From assembly GCA_027577595.1 (NCBI GenBank), contig JANBRJ010000017.1, positions 62,001 through 126,000 of the forward strand: a stretch of 64,000 nucleotides of DNA. The letters are read 5' to 3'. Source of the DNA: Coemansia sp. RSA 487. Lineage: Eukaryota; Kickxellomycota; Kickxellomycetes; Kickxellales; Kickxellaceae. Shown piece by piece: positions 20,876-32,480 of the stretch; position 1 is the first letter of the stretch; each line of letters starts with the position of its first letter. The translations under genes were made by a program, and so were the position numbers. A model generated the notes under the pieces. That model worked only from the letters and a program-made list of their open reading frames with translations, was not told the origin of the DNA and did no database searches.

Positions 20876-21893
20876 ATGGTGCGTGTTATACTCCGTTCGA
20901 TACTGCGAGTGTATGATAAAGAAGACAGGGTTGCGCGTGATGGATTCGGCAATGCTGAGTTGATGGATGCGCATTTATAAAGCGGTTGCGCGTTGATGGA
21001 TGCGATATCGCTATTTTTCGCTTGCTTTTGCCAAGTGGCAGCTGTTGGCAGAAACGCCGGGGTTCTCATACGAATTCTGAATCCAGCATTCCAAATTCGC
21101 TGATTAGCGCAATTATACTCGACTTGCGCTATGCAAAAAGTCTCCAGGCGGAATACGAGCATTTTCTGGTGAAGCTGCTCAAGAGCCGCTGCATTAATTC
21201 AGTCGGAAACACCTTGATTCGAAAGCGCAAACAGAACATCCACGACTATTCCAGCAACGCAGCAAATTAAACACGCGCACCTCTCTTGCTCAAAAAGATT
21301 GCTCTAATGACCCTTGGGTTTTGTAAAGAGCCAGCAAGAGCAAAAGAAAAGGCAAAAGATAGCATTATCACCACCATCCAACTAATATCCAGCCCTTGCT
21401 TTATCCCGTCTCATGTTAAATCCGAATGTAGTCTCTCGTTGTTACCCCGAAGGACCAGTTCCAGGCGATGATTCGTCTGCTGAACACCAACGTTAACGGC
21501 AATGTCAAGATCATGTACGCCCTGACTGCCATCAAGGGTGTTGGTCGCCGTTACTCCAACATTGTCTGCAAGAAGGCTGACGTTGACATGGCCAAGCGTG
21601 CTGGTGAGCTTACCGCCGAGGAGCTCGAGCGCATCGTCGAGATCATCCAGAACCCTCTGCAGTACAAGATCCCCACGTGGTTCCTCAACAGGCAGAAGGA
21701 CCACACCACTGGCAAGTACTCCCAGCTGGTCTCTAACCAGGTCCACAGCACCCTCCGTGAGGATCTCGAGCGCTTGAAGAAGATGCGCGCTCACCGTGGT
21801 CTCCGTCACTATGGCGGTCTCCGTGTTCGTGGTCAGCACACCAAGACCACCGGTCGCCGTGGTCGCACTGTCGGTGTCACCAAGAAGAAGTAA
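20876..21893 (+). CDS. RPS18: Cytosolic ribosomal protein uS13, with intron directly after ATG
   Basis: Exon 2 (21432-21893) encodes [41 protein letters not shown] and a [20 protein letters not shown] tail, which is S18/uS13 throughout. The missing initiator Met fits an exon 1 of just ATG at 20876-20878, followed by a GTGCGT donor; the acceptor is AATGTAG at 21431. The sum gives 154 residues, against 146 in yeast and 152 in human. ATG followed by GT occurs nowhere else in the 550 bp upstream. The intron is 553 nt, close in size to that of RPL19. Codon use in exon 2 is strongly biased to C-ending codons, as expected for a highly expressed gene. Confidence 0.88.
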
Positions 21894-22748
21894 ACAGCGC
21901 CTTTTCTGTTTCGTTCTTTTTAGGATGTAAGTATAATGCTTTATAACATCCCGTGAAAAATATTTATATCGAAATATCTAGTGCGTATGATGTATGTCAT
22001 CCGATCTATGGTGGCAAATTCTTATCTACGTTTTCTGATTTGTGCAACTTCCGCCTTTGCGTGGAAGGATATTGCAATGTAGAAAGCATTCATGACTGAT
22101 GCATTCATATATATGGTGTTTGCTGTGTTTTATTGTCAGAGTAATGTTGATGCTTTGGTACTAATTACAACCCCTTATTATACATGTTTTGGTCTCTGCA
22201 ACACAATATGTAGTGTCCAAGCTTGGTCAACAAGACAACCGTTTATTCACCATTTTACAAGCTTTAAAAGTCATTCGCAATATGTGGGTTTTACATGTTC
22301 TTTGTTTTTTCATACGCTTCCACATTTGTGTGTTTTTCTTTTTATGGCTAGTGTGTGGCGACATAATAAAATCAGCATACTTTTCAATTCCTCAACGATA
22401 TATAACCGAAAGTGAATGTTGCTCTTTATATTTACTGTGCTCGGCAGTTAAAATGTAGCCAGTATGTACAAGTCGATATCATAAATGGCTCTGTGGACAG
22501 TTAGGAGATAATTTAGCGCTTTTCAGCACAGCAGTCATCCTATATATTTCCATGAGGTCAGCGCAAGCTGCCCTTTAACTGGATATAGTGGACGTCTTAT
22601 AGAGACCATCCAGCATCGTCTCAGTTTTCCCAAAATTTTTACTGCATCTACATGGATATTTAATAAGCTCAGTACATCATCATCTATATATTTCCACTTT
22701 TTGCACCATTGAGTCAATATACTTTTCTCATACTTTTTTCTTTTCAAA
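21894..22748. other. AT-rich intergenic region before the F-box-like gene
   Basis: An 855-bp region. A frame of 107 codons at 22092-22415 has Phe/Cys-rich, AT-driven composition and no recognisable feature, so it was not called. Nothing else supported. Confidence 0.5.
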
Positions 22749-24287
22749 ATGCATATAAACAACCTTCCAACGCTGGTTCTTTCAGGCATATTCGAGCAGA
22801 TATTTTGTGATAGCTTTTTTGTTTGTTCTGGCTGGAAAAGCGACACACGGAACAAACGGATCAAGTGGGCTGGCATGTTTGCACTCTTGCATGTATGCAG
22901 AAGTTGGAGACAAGTGGCTTTACCGGTTGCTCACAGATCCACATATATCTCGTGCTCTACTCCGATGGATGTGCAAGAACTATCATGTATCAAAACAAAG
23001 CTTGATATTATTCCTGGGAACATGACGATGCTTTCTCCAGCCTGCCTTTGCATTCATGTTGAATACCATAAAAACATAGTGATGGGTCTTCAGCTTTTAC
23101 TTGAAACCATGCGCAGGAATGCTGACTGTTTAACTGATATCCGAAAGTTGATTATAACCATTGAAATCAATGATAACGGAATGGATAGCATTTTTGGTCG
23201 TATCACAAATCCTGAAGAGGTTAGCTGCCTGGGTAATGCGGTTTGTCGGCTGCTTCCAGCGCTAACCCGTATCAGCTACAGACAAGCATGGTGGAATTAT
23301 ATGGTATTGAGGCCACTCCTGACTGGCATTGCCAGAGAGCGCTGGTCTAGGCTAAAAAGTGTTGACTGCGCTAATCCAATTGTACTTCCTTGTCTTATAG
23401 GTAGTGGGAAATTGGAGAAGCTTGTAGTCGAATTTGATAGCGAAGCTTCAGTAATTCCTTCAATCTACACTGACAATTTGAGGTACTTGTGCATTGGCTC
23501 AGTGTGCGAGAATTTTCCATGGAAAAATTTTAATGATTCGCAAAGCCAAAGAAGCCTGTATTTTCCCAGGCTGAAATACATGAAAGTTAACAACTATCCT
23601 CCTCCTCCAAACCACTACGCTCGTTTTAGAGATAAGCTGTCTATTTCTGAACTCATAAGATGCTATTTCGGTTCCACATGTGTTATGCCACAGCTATTGC
23701 ATCTTCAATTATCAGCAACTCCACGCATTCTTTCGATTTTGTGTGCCATTTCTGAACCTGAGATCATACCTTATGTTTCTATCCAGGCACGCCCAGTGGT
23801 AACCCTGGTGTTGAAGGACCTTTCGACCAGTTACGTAAGCCAGCATCTTCCTGACGCTATAAATGATGAAATGTCCATGATGGAAATCCTTAGCTCTATT
23901 CTGAGCGTCTCTAACCTGTCAAGGGCATCGAGGGCTGTAATCAACGTAAGTCATCGCAATATTGACATTGAAGATTGGACTTATCTGGACAAAATCCAGC
24001 TCAAATACCCGATCGAATTAGATCCATTGGTTGTCTGGATATCGAAAATGCAAAATGTGGTCGCGCTTACTATAAACTGGCTTGTAACAGATAGAAACGA
24101 AGATGGCACTGTATTTGTTCCAAGCGTGCAACTAAGCTTGAATTCGAATCGGTGTTCTATACCATCAACACTTTCTACAATGGTAGTGCATATCCAGGAT
24201 CCTGCTTGTCCTGAAAGTATAAAGGCTGATATTGCTGGTTTTCTGAACGATAAGTTTCCAAGTCTCAAGCGTTTAGAGATTGAGTAG
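22749..24287 (+). CDS. F-box/LRR-like protein of a lineage-expanded family
   Basis: A 512-residue protein. The N-terminus (MHINNLPTLVLSGIFEQIF, then FALLHVCRSWRQVALP) has the L-P-x-x-V/L-x-x-I-F and V-C-x-x-W pattern of an F-box helix bundle, which would bind Skp1. The rest is Leu/Ile-rich with irregular LRR-like periods, including LRYLCIGSVCENFPW and FPRLKYMKVNN, ending FPSLKRLEIE. Large families of such proteins exist in Kickxellales-type fungi, so substrate choice is unknown. GC content is clearly lower than in flanking housekeeping genes, in keeping with a fast-evolving accessory gene. Confidence 0.6.
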   Translation: MHINNLPTLVLSGIFEQIFCDSFFVCSGWKSDTRNKRIKWAGMFALLHVCRSWRQVALPVAHRSTYISCSTPMDVQELSCIKTKLDIIPGNMTMLSPACLCIHVEYHKNIVMGLQLLLETMRRNADCLTDIRKLIITIEINDNGMDSIFGRITNPEEVSCLGNAVCRLLPALTRISYRQAWWNYMVLRPLLTGIARERWSRLKSVDCANPIVLPCLIGSGKLEKLVVEFDSEASVIPSIYTDNLRYLCIGSVCENFPWKNFNDSQSQRSLYFPRLKYMKVNNYPPPPNHYARFRDKLSISELIRCYFGSTCVMPQLLHLQLSATPRILSILCAISEPEIIPYVSIQARPVVTLVLKDLSTSYVSQHLPDAINDEMSMMEILSSILSVSNLSRASRAVINVSHRNIDIEDWTYLDKIQLKYPIELDPLVVWISKMQNVVALTINWLVTDRNEDGTVFVPSVQLSLNSNRCSIPSTLSTMVVHIQDPACPESIKADIAGFLNDKFPSLKRLEIE

Positions 24288-24832
24288 CCATTATCGTATA
24301 CAAAATTTCCAAAATAAAAAATACTGCTTGCTTTCATTGCCGCTAATATTACAATTTATACCAAAAGAGCAAAATAAATGTAAAATATTGAGGGTTCAAA
24401 AATTAAATAATCTTATGTGTAGAAAGTTTTTCATATGAACAGAGAAACACAGAGCACAAGCGGCGTATTTCTTCCTTTTTCATTTCGTGTGATTTCTTTT
24501 TGAATCACTTTCTCTAAAGAAAGGTCATATATTTTTTATTGTAGCCAGTAAACACATGAATCAGATTCCTAGATATGTCCAGCAAAACCACATAACCCGT
24601 CATGGAGCTTTTCTTATCAGCGATCCAAGTGCCAGCCTCATTTATGCTTGTAGCGGAGAGTGGAGTAACTGGGCTTTAGGTTTTTTGTTCCTGTCTGGTA
24701 TTTCCCATATAGTGCTCGGAAAAGATGGATGTGGGATACCAAAGGAATTGGGAAAACTTTGCTTGTAAAATACCCATCACCATCCATCAGTATTTTTTTT
24801 AAATATTTTTTACTATCACAAATAAGCTGAAT
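24288..24832. other. AT-rich intergenic region
   Basis: A 545-bp stretch between the F-box-like gene and the methyltransferase gene. No gene or RNA supported. Confidence 0.5.
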
Positions 24833-25757
24833 ATGGCGCAAGCAAGCGCACAAAATATAATCTTTGAGCAGATCAAAGCTCAGTTGAATGAGTACATTAG
24901 AGTAGAGAACGCAGAAGAAGAAGTGTGCGAGCTGTACAGCGTGTACTATTGCAGTGGAGACAAGGACAGGAAAAATAGGGTGGACAGCAAGAAAACAGAG
25001 CTCGACATTGAAATCAAAGGTACATATAAAAGCATACATAACAACAAGTACAGAAAGAAGAGATGATACTAACCAATGTTTCATAAACGTAGGCAGGTCA
25101 AGGACACTGACGCTGACAATTATCCAGAACCCAAACATAAACGGCGAGCTCGGACAGACAGGCGGGGTTCTGTGGAATAGCAGCGTGATACTGAGCGAGT
25201 TTTTTGCGCAGCGCTCGGCGTGGGATGGCGATGGGAAGCTGGATGTTGGCAAAACAAACATAGTGGAGCTCGGGTCCGGATGCGGACTCGTTGGACTTGT
25301 GCTCCACCAGCTCGGGGCGCGGCGTGTGGCGCTGACGGACCAGCAGCGGATGATCAAGGTGCTGAACAAGAACATCGAGGCATGTCGCGTATCGAGGCCC
25401 AAAAAGCAAAAGGGCACAGCAGACCACCTTTCCGAGGTTTATGCCACAGAGTACCTGTGGGGTCGGCCGCCCGAGGACATGCAGATAATTAAGGAACCCG
25501 TAGATATGGTAGTTGTCAGCGACTGTGTGTACCACGAGAGCGTTGCGCCGCTGCTTGTGCGGACGCTTGAAGACCTGTGTCGGAGCAGAACGGACGGCGT
25601 GCCAACAGTCGTTGTCATCGGACAGGAGCTGCGATCCGATCTCGTGCATCAGGCGTTTATAGAGAGACTGCTGAGAACGTTTGTGGTGCATCGCGTGCCC
25701 ATCTCGGCGCAGGTGGACGGATTCTACACGCTGTATGTCGCATGGCTTGAAAAGTAA
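24833..25757 (+). CDS. METTL21/VCPKMT-type protein lysine methyltransferase (one intron)
   Basis: Two exons, 24833-25019 and 25093-25757, give 283 residues. The 73-nt intron has donor GTACAT, acceptor CGTAG and a canonical TACTAAC branch site, and joining keeps the frame (EIKG-RSRTLTLTI). The SAM fold is of family-16 type: GGVLWNSSVILSEFF before the fold, motif I NIVELGSGCGLVGLVLHQLG, then RVALTDQQ and a D-x-VVVSDCVYHESVAPLLV strand in the place of the DxxY motif. This family methylates lysines in VCP/Cdc48, Hsp70s or elongation factors. Which substrate applies here cannot be told from sequence. Confidence 0.85.
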
Positions 25758-26769
25758 AAAAAGATATCCATCTGTAAGAAACGCATTGATAGTTGGTTGG
25801 TCTAAACGAAGTTTGATTATGTGCGATTGTGCAAGAGGCTCAAATTACACGCATGCATACACGATACAACCCGTCACGCAGCTTTCAAGGCTTGTTCCAA
25901 GTTTCCTTTTATCACAATAGTTTCTTTCCTATCTTCGAGGGAACTACTGATGAGACGCGATAAGCAACATAGATTTACACCCGTCCCCCTCTCCACCGCC
26001 ATCCAGCCTGGACTAGTCAATGCGCAAATTCCCCGCTCCCTCATATAACAATTGCCGATCGGCGTCGCCTGACGAGAAGAAGACGTCCCTCGACCAAAAC
26101 CCCCACACTGCCAATCTTCGCTGCCAGAACTCCAAAAAATATTGCCCAAAGCGCACAGTGCACGGGGGGAAGTAGAAAGAAGGAAATGTTAGTGCTCAGC
26201 AGCGAGTTCCGCTTTTTGCTCCGTTTGTCTGATCTTCTTTATCGATGTCCCGCCACTGACGCCAATTGGGAAAGCGATGTTCACATGCGTTGTGTGTGTT
26301 TTGTTTTCTGTATTTTCTGTATTTTCTGTTCTCGCCAGAGAATCGGAGCAAAAACATAGCATTAAATAAATGCTGTAGTAGCGTCTCTCTTTGTTGCTCC
26401 CCACTATTGAAGAAAAGTAGCATCTATTGAACAATTTGCCCAAGAAACAATGGCAGCAGAAAAATGGCTGACGATCAAGTGACGAAAAAAAAGTGGTGGG
26501 AAATGGATTCTCCTTTCCCTCCTCCCCTGAGCTTTTTAGCCCAACATTTTGCAACTGCGACTTGACACACAGGATCGAAACAAGACATTTACTATGACTA
26601 CTGCTTCCACTGAACAGAAGCTATAAACTTTTCTGCTTCCACAATTTTCTGTTTTAAAGCCACACCTTACAAGCAAACAACAGTTTTTTTTTCAAGCTTC
26701 TCTTTTAGAGAGACTTTAAAAGTCGAGTCCATCTATCCTGCCCTTTTCTCGAAAGATAATAGTTAAAAG
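25758..26769. other. Intergenic region upstream of urease
   Basis: A 1-kb region. Three copies of the 9-bp unit TTTTCTGTA lie near 26302-26330. Open frames on the minus strand (up to 121 codons) read through this repeat and look non-coding. The last 150 bp is a T/C-rich urease leader. Confidence 0.5.
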
Positions 26770-29430
26770 ATGAAGCTGCTTCCACGCGAGCTCGACAAGC
26801 TTATTCTGACGCAAGCGGGGAACCTGGCCCAGCGGCGGCTATCGCGCGGCGTGCGTCTAAACTCGACTGAAACCACAGCGCTGTTGGCGACGGTTCTGCT
26901 GGAGCTGATGCGGGACGGCGTGCACTCGGTCAGCGACCTGCAGTCGATAGGACAGCGGATCCTCGGGTTCCGGCATGTGCAGCCGTCGGTGCCACAGATG
27001 GTGCATGAGGTGCAGATCGAAGGGACGTTTCCTGATGGAACATTCCTTGTAACGGTGCACAATCCAGTATGCACGATGGACGGCGATTTGCGATTGGCGC
27101 TCTATGGAGCAGGAATCCAGATCGGCCAAGGTCCCGAACGTGTAGGCAACTTCCTCAAAGAGGAAGAGGATCGAGATGGCGCACACATGGAGACTCTTAG
27201 ACAGCTGAACGACGCGATGTTCCCATGGACAGGCGAGATAGCCAAGACATTTGAGCCGGAAAGCGATGAGGCGTCGCTAGGCCACATTATCCCGGCGGCC
27301 GGCGCGATCCAGATCAATCAGGGCCGCAAGCGGTATGCGTTGCGCGTGACCAACCATGGCGATCGACCGGTGCAAGTGGGATCGCACTACCACTTCGCTG
27401 AGACCAACCCGCTGCTCGAGATGGACCGCACCATCGCGTACGGGCGGCGGCTGGACATCCCTGCAGGAACGGCCGTGCGGTTCGAGCCCGGCGACACCAA
27501 GGTGGTAACGCTGGTGGACATTGCCGGCAACCGCGTGGTGCAGGGCGGTAACAGCCTGTGCCCAGGTAAGGTGGACCGCACCAAGATCCAGCAGCTTGTG
27601 GCGGAGATGCAGAAGCACAACGTGCGACACATGGCGCAGGCGCTAGAGATCACGCAGCGCGTGCCGCGGGCGCGCACGGTGGACCGCGCAACGTATGCGA
27701 TGACGTACGGACCGACGACGGGCGACCGGGTGCGGCTGGGCGACACGTGTCTGTGGGCGGAGATTGAGTGGGATGCGACGGTGTATGGCGACGAGTGCAA
27801 GTTTGGTGGCGGCAAGACGCTGCGTGACGGCATGGGACAGACGACACCGATGCTACGCAAGCAATGCTTGGATCTCGTGGTGACCAATGCGGTGATTGTC
27901 GACTACACGGGCGTCTACAAGGCCGACATCGGAATCAAGGGTGGGCGCATCGTCGGTATCGGCAAGGCCGGCAACCCCGACGTCATGGACGGCGTGACGC
28001 CCGGAATGTACGTCGGCACCGCCACTGAGGCGATGGCTGGTGAGGGGAAGATCGTCACCGCCGGAGCGCTGGACACACACGTCCACTTCATCTGTCCACA
28101 GCTGATCGACGAGGCGCTGGCATCGGGAACGACGACGCTTGTGGGCGGCGGCACGGGGCCCAACACCGGCACCAACGCAACGACATGCACGCCTGGTGCG
28201 CACCACATCCGCACAATGCTAGAGGCAACCGACTCGCTTCCAGTCAACGTCGGGCTCACAGGCAAGGGCAACTGCTCGGACAAGGAGCCGCTGCGCGAGC
28301 AGATACGCGCCGGCGCCATCGGGCTCAAGATCCACGAGGACTGGGGAGCCACGCCCGCCGTAATCGACGCGTGCCTGTCTGTGTGCGACGAGATGGACGT
28401 GCAAACAACCATCCACACCGACACGCTCAACGAGTCCGGCTTCGTCGAACATACGGTGGCGGCCATTGGCGGGCGCACCATCCACGCATACCACACAGAG
28501 GGCGCAGGCGGCGGCCACGCGCCAGATATCCTGGCTGTCTGTGGCCACGCGTCGGTGATTCCATCGTCGACAAACCCGACGCGCCCGTATACGCGCAACA
28601 CGTGCGACGAGCATTTGGACATGCTTATGGTGTGCCACCACCTGGACAAGCGCATTGCCGAGGACGTTGCGTTTGCAGAGAGCCGCATCCGTGGCGAGAC
28701 CATTGCTGCCGAGGACGTCATGCACGACGTTGGTGCCATTTCGGTGATGTCATCGGACTCGCAGGCCATGGGCCGCATTGGCGAGGTCGTTGCGCGCACC
28801 TGGCGCACTGCCGACAAGATGAAGCGCCAGCGCGGCCACCTCGCGGTTCCATCCGGCGTCGAGGAGTTGGGTCTTCCGCGCGCGTCGATCCACGACCGCG
28901 CCGACAACTTCCGCATCCGCCGCTACATCGCCAAGTACACGGTTAATCCGGCCATCGCCCACGGCGTGTCGCACGTTATTGGGTCCGTCGAGGTTGGCAA
29001 GCTGGCGGATCTGGTTTTATGGGCGCCGCATGACTTTGGGATCCGCCCCGCCGTCGTCATCAAGGGCGGCATGCCTGTCTATGCGCAGGTCGGCGATGCC
29101 AACGCCTCGATTCCCACTGTGCAGCCCATCCTTGCACGCCCAATGTTTGGCTCCCTCTCTGGAGCTACACGCAACAACTCGCTGGCCTTTGTCTCGCAGG
29201 CAAGCCTCGACGAGGACTACGGAGCCATGGCCCGCTCATACAAGATTACCAAGCATCTTGAGCCAGTCCGCAACTGCCGTTTCATTGGCAAAAAGGACCT
29301 CAAGCTCAATTGCGCCCTACCCAGCGTCTCGGTTGATCCGGAGACATACGAGGTTAAGCTCAATGGCGAGCCTTGCACGTGCGAGCCCGCCACCACACTG
29401 CCGCTTACCCAAAAGCACCTGCTGTTTTGA
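26770..29430 (+). CDS. URE1: Urease, single-chain fungal type
   Basis: An 886-residue nickel enzyme that hydrolyses urea to ammonia and carbamate in the cytosol. It fuses the gamma ([20 protein letters not shown]), beta ([27 protein letters not shown]) and alpha parts ([14 protein letters not shown]) in one chain, as in other fungi and plants. Active-site features are the Ni ligands HVHFICPQ, the carbamylated Lys in [35 protein letters not shown] and the flap [22 protein letters not shown] follows. Length is slightly above the usual 830-840. No accessory gene (ureD/F/G type) is in the window. Confidence 0.95.
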   Translation: MKLLPRELDKLILTQAGNLAQRRLSRGVRLNSTETTALLATVLLELMRDGVHSVSDLQSIGQRILGFRHVQPSVPQMVHEVQIEGTFPDGTFLVTVHNPVCTMDGDLRLALYGAGIQIGQGPERVGNFLKEEEDRDGAHMETLRQLNDAMFPWTGEIAKTFEPESDEASLGHIIPAAGAIQINQGRKRYALRVTNHGDRPVQVGSHYHFAETNPLLEMDRTIAYGRRLDIPAGTAVRFEPGDTKVVTLVDIAGNRVVQGGNSLCPGKVDRTKIQQLVAEMQKHNVRHMAQALEITQRVPRARTVDRATYAMTYGPTTGDRVRLGDTCLWAEIEWDATVYGDECKFGGGKTLRDGMGQTTPMLRKQCLDLVVTNAVIVDYTGVYKADIGIKGGRIVGIGKAGNPDVMDGVTPGMYVGTATEAMAGEGKIVTAGALDTHVHFICPQLIDEALASGTTTLVGGGTGPNTGTNATTCTPGAHHIRTMLEATDSLPVNVGLTGKGNCSDKEPLREQIRAGAIGLKIHEDWGATPAVIDACLSVCDEMDVQTTIHTDTLNESGFVEHTVAAIGGRTIHAYHTEGAGGGHAPDILAVCGHASVIPSSTNPTRPYTRNTCDEHLDMLMVCHHLDKRIAEDVAFAESRIRGETIAAEDVMHDVGAISVMSSDSQAMGRIGEVVARTWRTADKMKRQRGHLAVPSGVEELGLPRASIHDRADNFRIRRYIAKYTVNPAIAHGVSHVIGSVEVGKLADLVLWAPHDFGIRPAVVIKGGMPVYAQVGDANASIPTVQPILARPMFGSLSGATRNNSLAFVSQASLDEDYGAMARSYKITKHLEPVRNCRFIGKKDLKLNCALPSVSVDPETYEVKLNGEPCTCEPATTLPLTQKHLLF

Positions 29431-29615
29431 GCTGCTGTTCCATGCTTGATCTGCTAATTAACAAAAATCACCCAAGGACGTTTGCCTCCTTTCCCCCTCT
29501 CCTTTTATCTGTTCCCTTTTATCCGCTTCATTTTATCTTTGTATTTTCCACAAAAGTTATTGTTTAAAAATATATTTCTTAATCCTGCTTGCTCCTAATC
29601 TAGCCAAATACTCAA

Positions 29616-32363
29616 ATGAGGAGATTTTCTCCGGGATTCTGGCGCCTAGGACATACAAGACTCAGCAGCAGCAGCAACAGCATCTCCGGATACAACCACC
29701 ATAGGTTCACGCAGACGCTCGCCGCCTTACGACACACAGGTGCTGAGGGGAAATGGACACGGCGAGAGCAGAAGGGCTTGCGTCCAATTGGCAGTCATAT
29801 TCCATCTTCTGTTATTAGCACAGCGGCCGTCAAGTTCCACGATGGTGGCTCTACAACGAGCAGCGCAAAGATACCGGACACTCAGCGACCGAATCCCTGG
29901 GACTATATCCTGTCGCTAGCGCCATACACAGGTGTTCGTCACGGGGTTTCGCATGAGAAGCTGGTAAGACTGATTTGCCAAATCCAAAGCATCCTCTGGG
30001 ATCAATCGCCTACGTTTGCCCAAAACAGCATGAGGCAATTACTGCAACAGGATACGGACCCCTCCTCGGAACTGCCAGAGACCAGCGATCCCACCACCAC
30101 AGACCGCTCGAACTACTATATCCACGATCTTCCCATCCAAATACAGCATCGACGAGAACTGCTTCTTGCGCACATCAATACGCTCAAGATCAAGGCGCAG
30201 GCTGCACGCGGCAAGCATTGGCAGATTGCCAAACGTGGTGGCAGGGGCAAGAGCGTCCCGATAGTACGGATCAGTTGGGACTCCCGAAACCCAGTAGCCA
30301 TTTGCCAGGCAATGAAGGCCACTGCCCTCCACCAAATGTGCCCTGGCTTGCTCCTGAACACGCTAATTGAGTTTCCACAGCCCGCTAGACTACCTGCCCA
30401 CTTGTACAAGCTAGTGTGCCGCAAATTTCTTGGCTCTGCCGATGATACTTGGCGCGCACTGACTGCCGCCAAATACATGTACGATGCGGTTGCGGCTGGC
30501 GGTGGGGAAGATCGGCAGGGCAAACCAAGGGCCAGCCCGTTCTTGGCGCCGCTTTGGAACACAGACAACTTGGTGGCCGCAAAATCGATAATCGAATCAC
30601 TTGTCACTGATGCCTTTCATCTTAATGAAGCCGAGCATCCGGATACAGCTGCTGTAGAGGCCCTGGACAGCCTTATTGCTGTAACGTCGACCCAATTGAT
30701 GCACGTGGCGTTTGCGTTTGGAGACCGAAGGCTCGCATACGACGTGTTTCACGGCTGCCACCGGTGGCTCAAGGATTCGCTGGTTGCATACAGCATGCTG
30801 ATGCACCAAGAGGCCAGGGTGTTTAACATGCCTGCGATCTCATCGATCCTCAGGACCATGCGCACACAGGGCGTTGCGCCGGACCCGATCATATGGACCG
30901 ATATCATGGACGGCATGTGTCGCAACGGCCGCCATGACCTGGCCAAGAAGCTGTTTTCGCTACACATGCTGTTTCTCCCACACGAAAGAGACAAGGCAGA
31001 AGGTGCTGGCCAGAGCCCCAACACGCTTTATGTGCCGTCTGTGCAAGCAGCCACGGATGGGCCACCCAATATCTGGATGGAGTGGTTCACTGATCCCAAC
31101 CCGCACTCCGACGTCGATAGCTTTGTCTGGTCGTGGATGCAAGAGCTTGCGGAGAAATACCACGCCGACCCTTCCTCCGTTGTGCCGTGGCTGCCCACTA
31201 TGGCAACCCACCGGATCTTCCTCAAGCACCTGTTCAAGGCCGGGCGGACCACCGACGCTACTGAGTACTACCGCTTGTTGAGGAAATCGTGGATGCAGTA
31301 CAGCCAGTGGGTCAAGTATCCGCGTAAACAGTACCCGAACGACACGCAGTCGTGCGGGCTCTCTGCGATCGAGCGCCTCGTGCACGGATGCCTGGCGCAG
31401 TCGTTCTCCAATGTGCGCGATCTCTACGGGCTTGGCCCAGCCGCAAAAGAGCTGGAGCTAGTCAACAAAGGCAGCCAGTACTACCGCTACTGCGGCGTGA
31501 TTATGAAGCTTGCCATGCTTCGGCCCGAGCCTGCCACCAGCGATCCGCCGGCATCCGGCAAAGGCGATGTGCTGTCTCCCGAGCAAACCACGTACAGCAA
31601 GACGATCCGCGAGTACTCGAGGCAGGGCGACATGCACTCGATCCTCCACCACATGCTGCGCGTCCCGTGGCTCAACGATGCAACTGTATGGACCAGCCTT
31701 GTGCAGTGCATCTGCACCCAGGTGGTGGAGCACCCAGATGACCCAAAGATGGCGCACCCAAGGTCGTCCCTCTCGCTCTTGAAGCGCTTGAACCCCAAAC
31801 AAGTGGACGAAGAGGGCGGGTTTGATTGGCTGCACCTTGTGTTCGATATTGCCGCCGCTCTTGCATCGAAGGGCATGGCCTTCACCCACGTTACTTACGG
31901 ATCTTTGGTCCAGGCATGTGTGCAAATGGAAGACTTTGGCAAGGTCACCCGCATTATCGACCATATGCAAGCGCACTCGTACGTGCGGTTCACTCCAGAT
32001 ATGCTACGCATGGTGCTCAGCTCGTCTGCCTTTGATCTGCATGCCAAGTGGGAGCTGATCAAGGGCACTTTTGGCATCGACTCAATCAAGAGCCACTCCA
32101 CCGATGCTGCCTGCTCGCCACCGCCTAGGTTCTCTACTGTGCATCCGGACCGCCTGTTCTTGTCATTTGTCTTGCGCTTGGCTGAAGCACCAAAGGATTT
32201 TGAGCTGCTGAGAGAAATCGTCAGCGATTTTGACGCGTGCTTTGGCGTCCGCCCCATGCCTGCCGACTATGACTGGGCCATTAGACAATGCAGGGCTATG
32301 AATCTGAAAGACGAGCACAATTACTGGATACAGCAGCTGGAGGTCGAGCGCAGTGCGTTGTGA
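29616..32363 (+). CDS. PPR-like mitochondrial protein
   Basis: A 915-residue protein. The N-terminus (MRRFSPGFWRLGHTRLSSSS) is basic and Ser-rich like a presequence. In the middle, helical pairs of about 35 residues resemble pentatricopeptide repeats: VAYSMLMHQEARVFNMPAIS, then TMRTQGVAPDPIIWTDIMDG with MCRNGRHDLAKKLF. Further pairs follow: FTHVTYGSLVQACVQMEDFG and KVTRIIDHMQAHSYVRFTPD. Such proteins bind organelle RNA and act in mitochondrial expression (family knowledge). The specific target is unknown. It lies downstream of urease in the same direction, but has its own leader. Confidence 0.65.
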   Translation: MRRFSPGFWRLGHTRLSSSSNSISGYNHHRFTQTLAALRHTGAEGKWTRREQKGLRPIGSHIPSSVISTAAVKFHDGGSTTSSAKIPDTQRPNPWDYILSLAPYTGVRHGVSHEKLVRLICQIQSILWDQSPTFAQNSMRQLLQQDTDPSSELPETSDPTTTDRSNYYIHDLPIQIQHRRELLLAHINTLKIKAQAARGKHWQIAKRGGRGKSVPIVRISWDSRNPVAICQAMKATALHQMCPGLLLNTLIEFPQPARLPAHLYKLVCRKFLGSADDTWRALTAAKYMYDAVAAGGGEDRQGKPRASPFLAPLWNTDNLVAAKSIIESLVTDAFHLNEAEHPDTAAVEALDSLIAVTSTQLMHVAFAFGDRRLAYDVFHGCHRWLKDSLVAYSMLMHQEARVFNMPAISSILRTMRTQGVAPDPIIWTDIMDGMCRNGRHDLAKKLFSLHMLFLPHERDKAEGAGQSPNTLYVPSVQAATDGPPNIWMEWFTDPNPHSDVDSFVWSWMQELAEKYHADPSSVVPWLPTMATHRIFLKHLFKAGRTTDATEYYRLLRKSWMQYSQWVKYPRKQYPNDTQSCGLSAIERLVHGCLAQSFSNVRDLYGLGPAAKELELVNKGSQYYRYCGVIMKLAMLRPEPATSDPPASGKGDVLSPEQTTYSKTIREYSRQGDMHSILHHMLRVPWLNDATVWTSLVQCICTQVVEHPDDPKMAHPRSSLSLLKRLNPKQVDEEGGFDWLHLVFDIAAALASKGMAFTHVTYGSLVQACVQMEDFGKVTRIIDHMQAHSYVRFTPDMLRMVLSSSAFDLHAKWELIKGTFGIDSIKSHSTDAACSPPPRFSTVHPDRLFLSFVLRLAEAPKDFELLREIVSDFDACFGVRPMPADYDWAIRQCRAMNLKDEHNYWIQQLEVERSAL

Positions 32364-32480
32364 TACAGGACTAAACAGCATATGCACGTTTTTTTAGCAT
32401 CTATATACCACTTACTTTTCTTTACTTCGTTACATCTATGTATATTTTTTAATAAAGAAAAATGAGGTATGTATAAACTT

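Noticed and set aside
24638-25417. 259-codon open frame on the minus strand
   Set aside because: It overlaps both exons and the intron of the methyltransferase gene in antisense.
26189-26554. 121-codon frame with a TENTENTEN repeat
   Set aside because: The peptide repeat comes from the TTTTCTGTA microrepeat. The rest has no coding signs.
27915-28916. 333-codon open frame on the minus strand
   Set aside because: Antisense shadow of urease.
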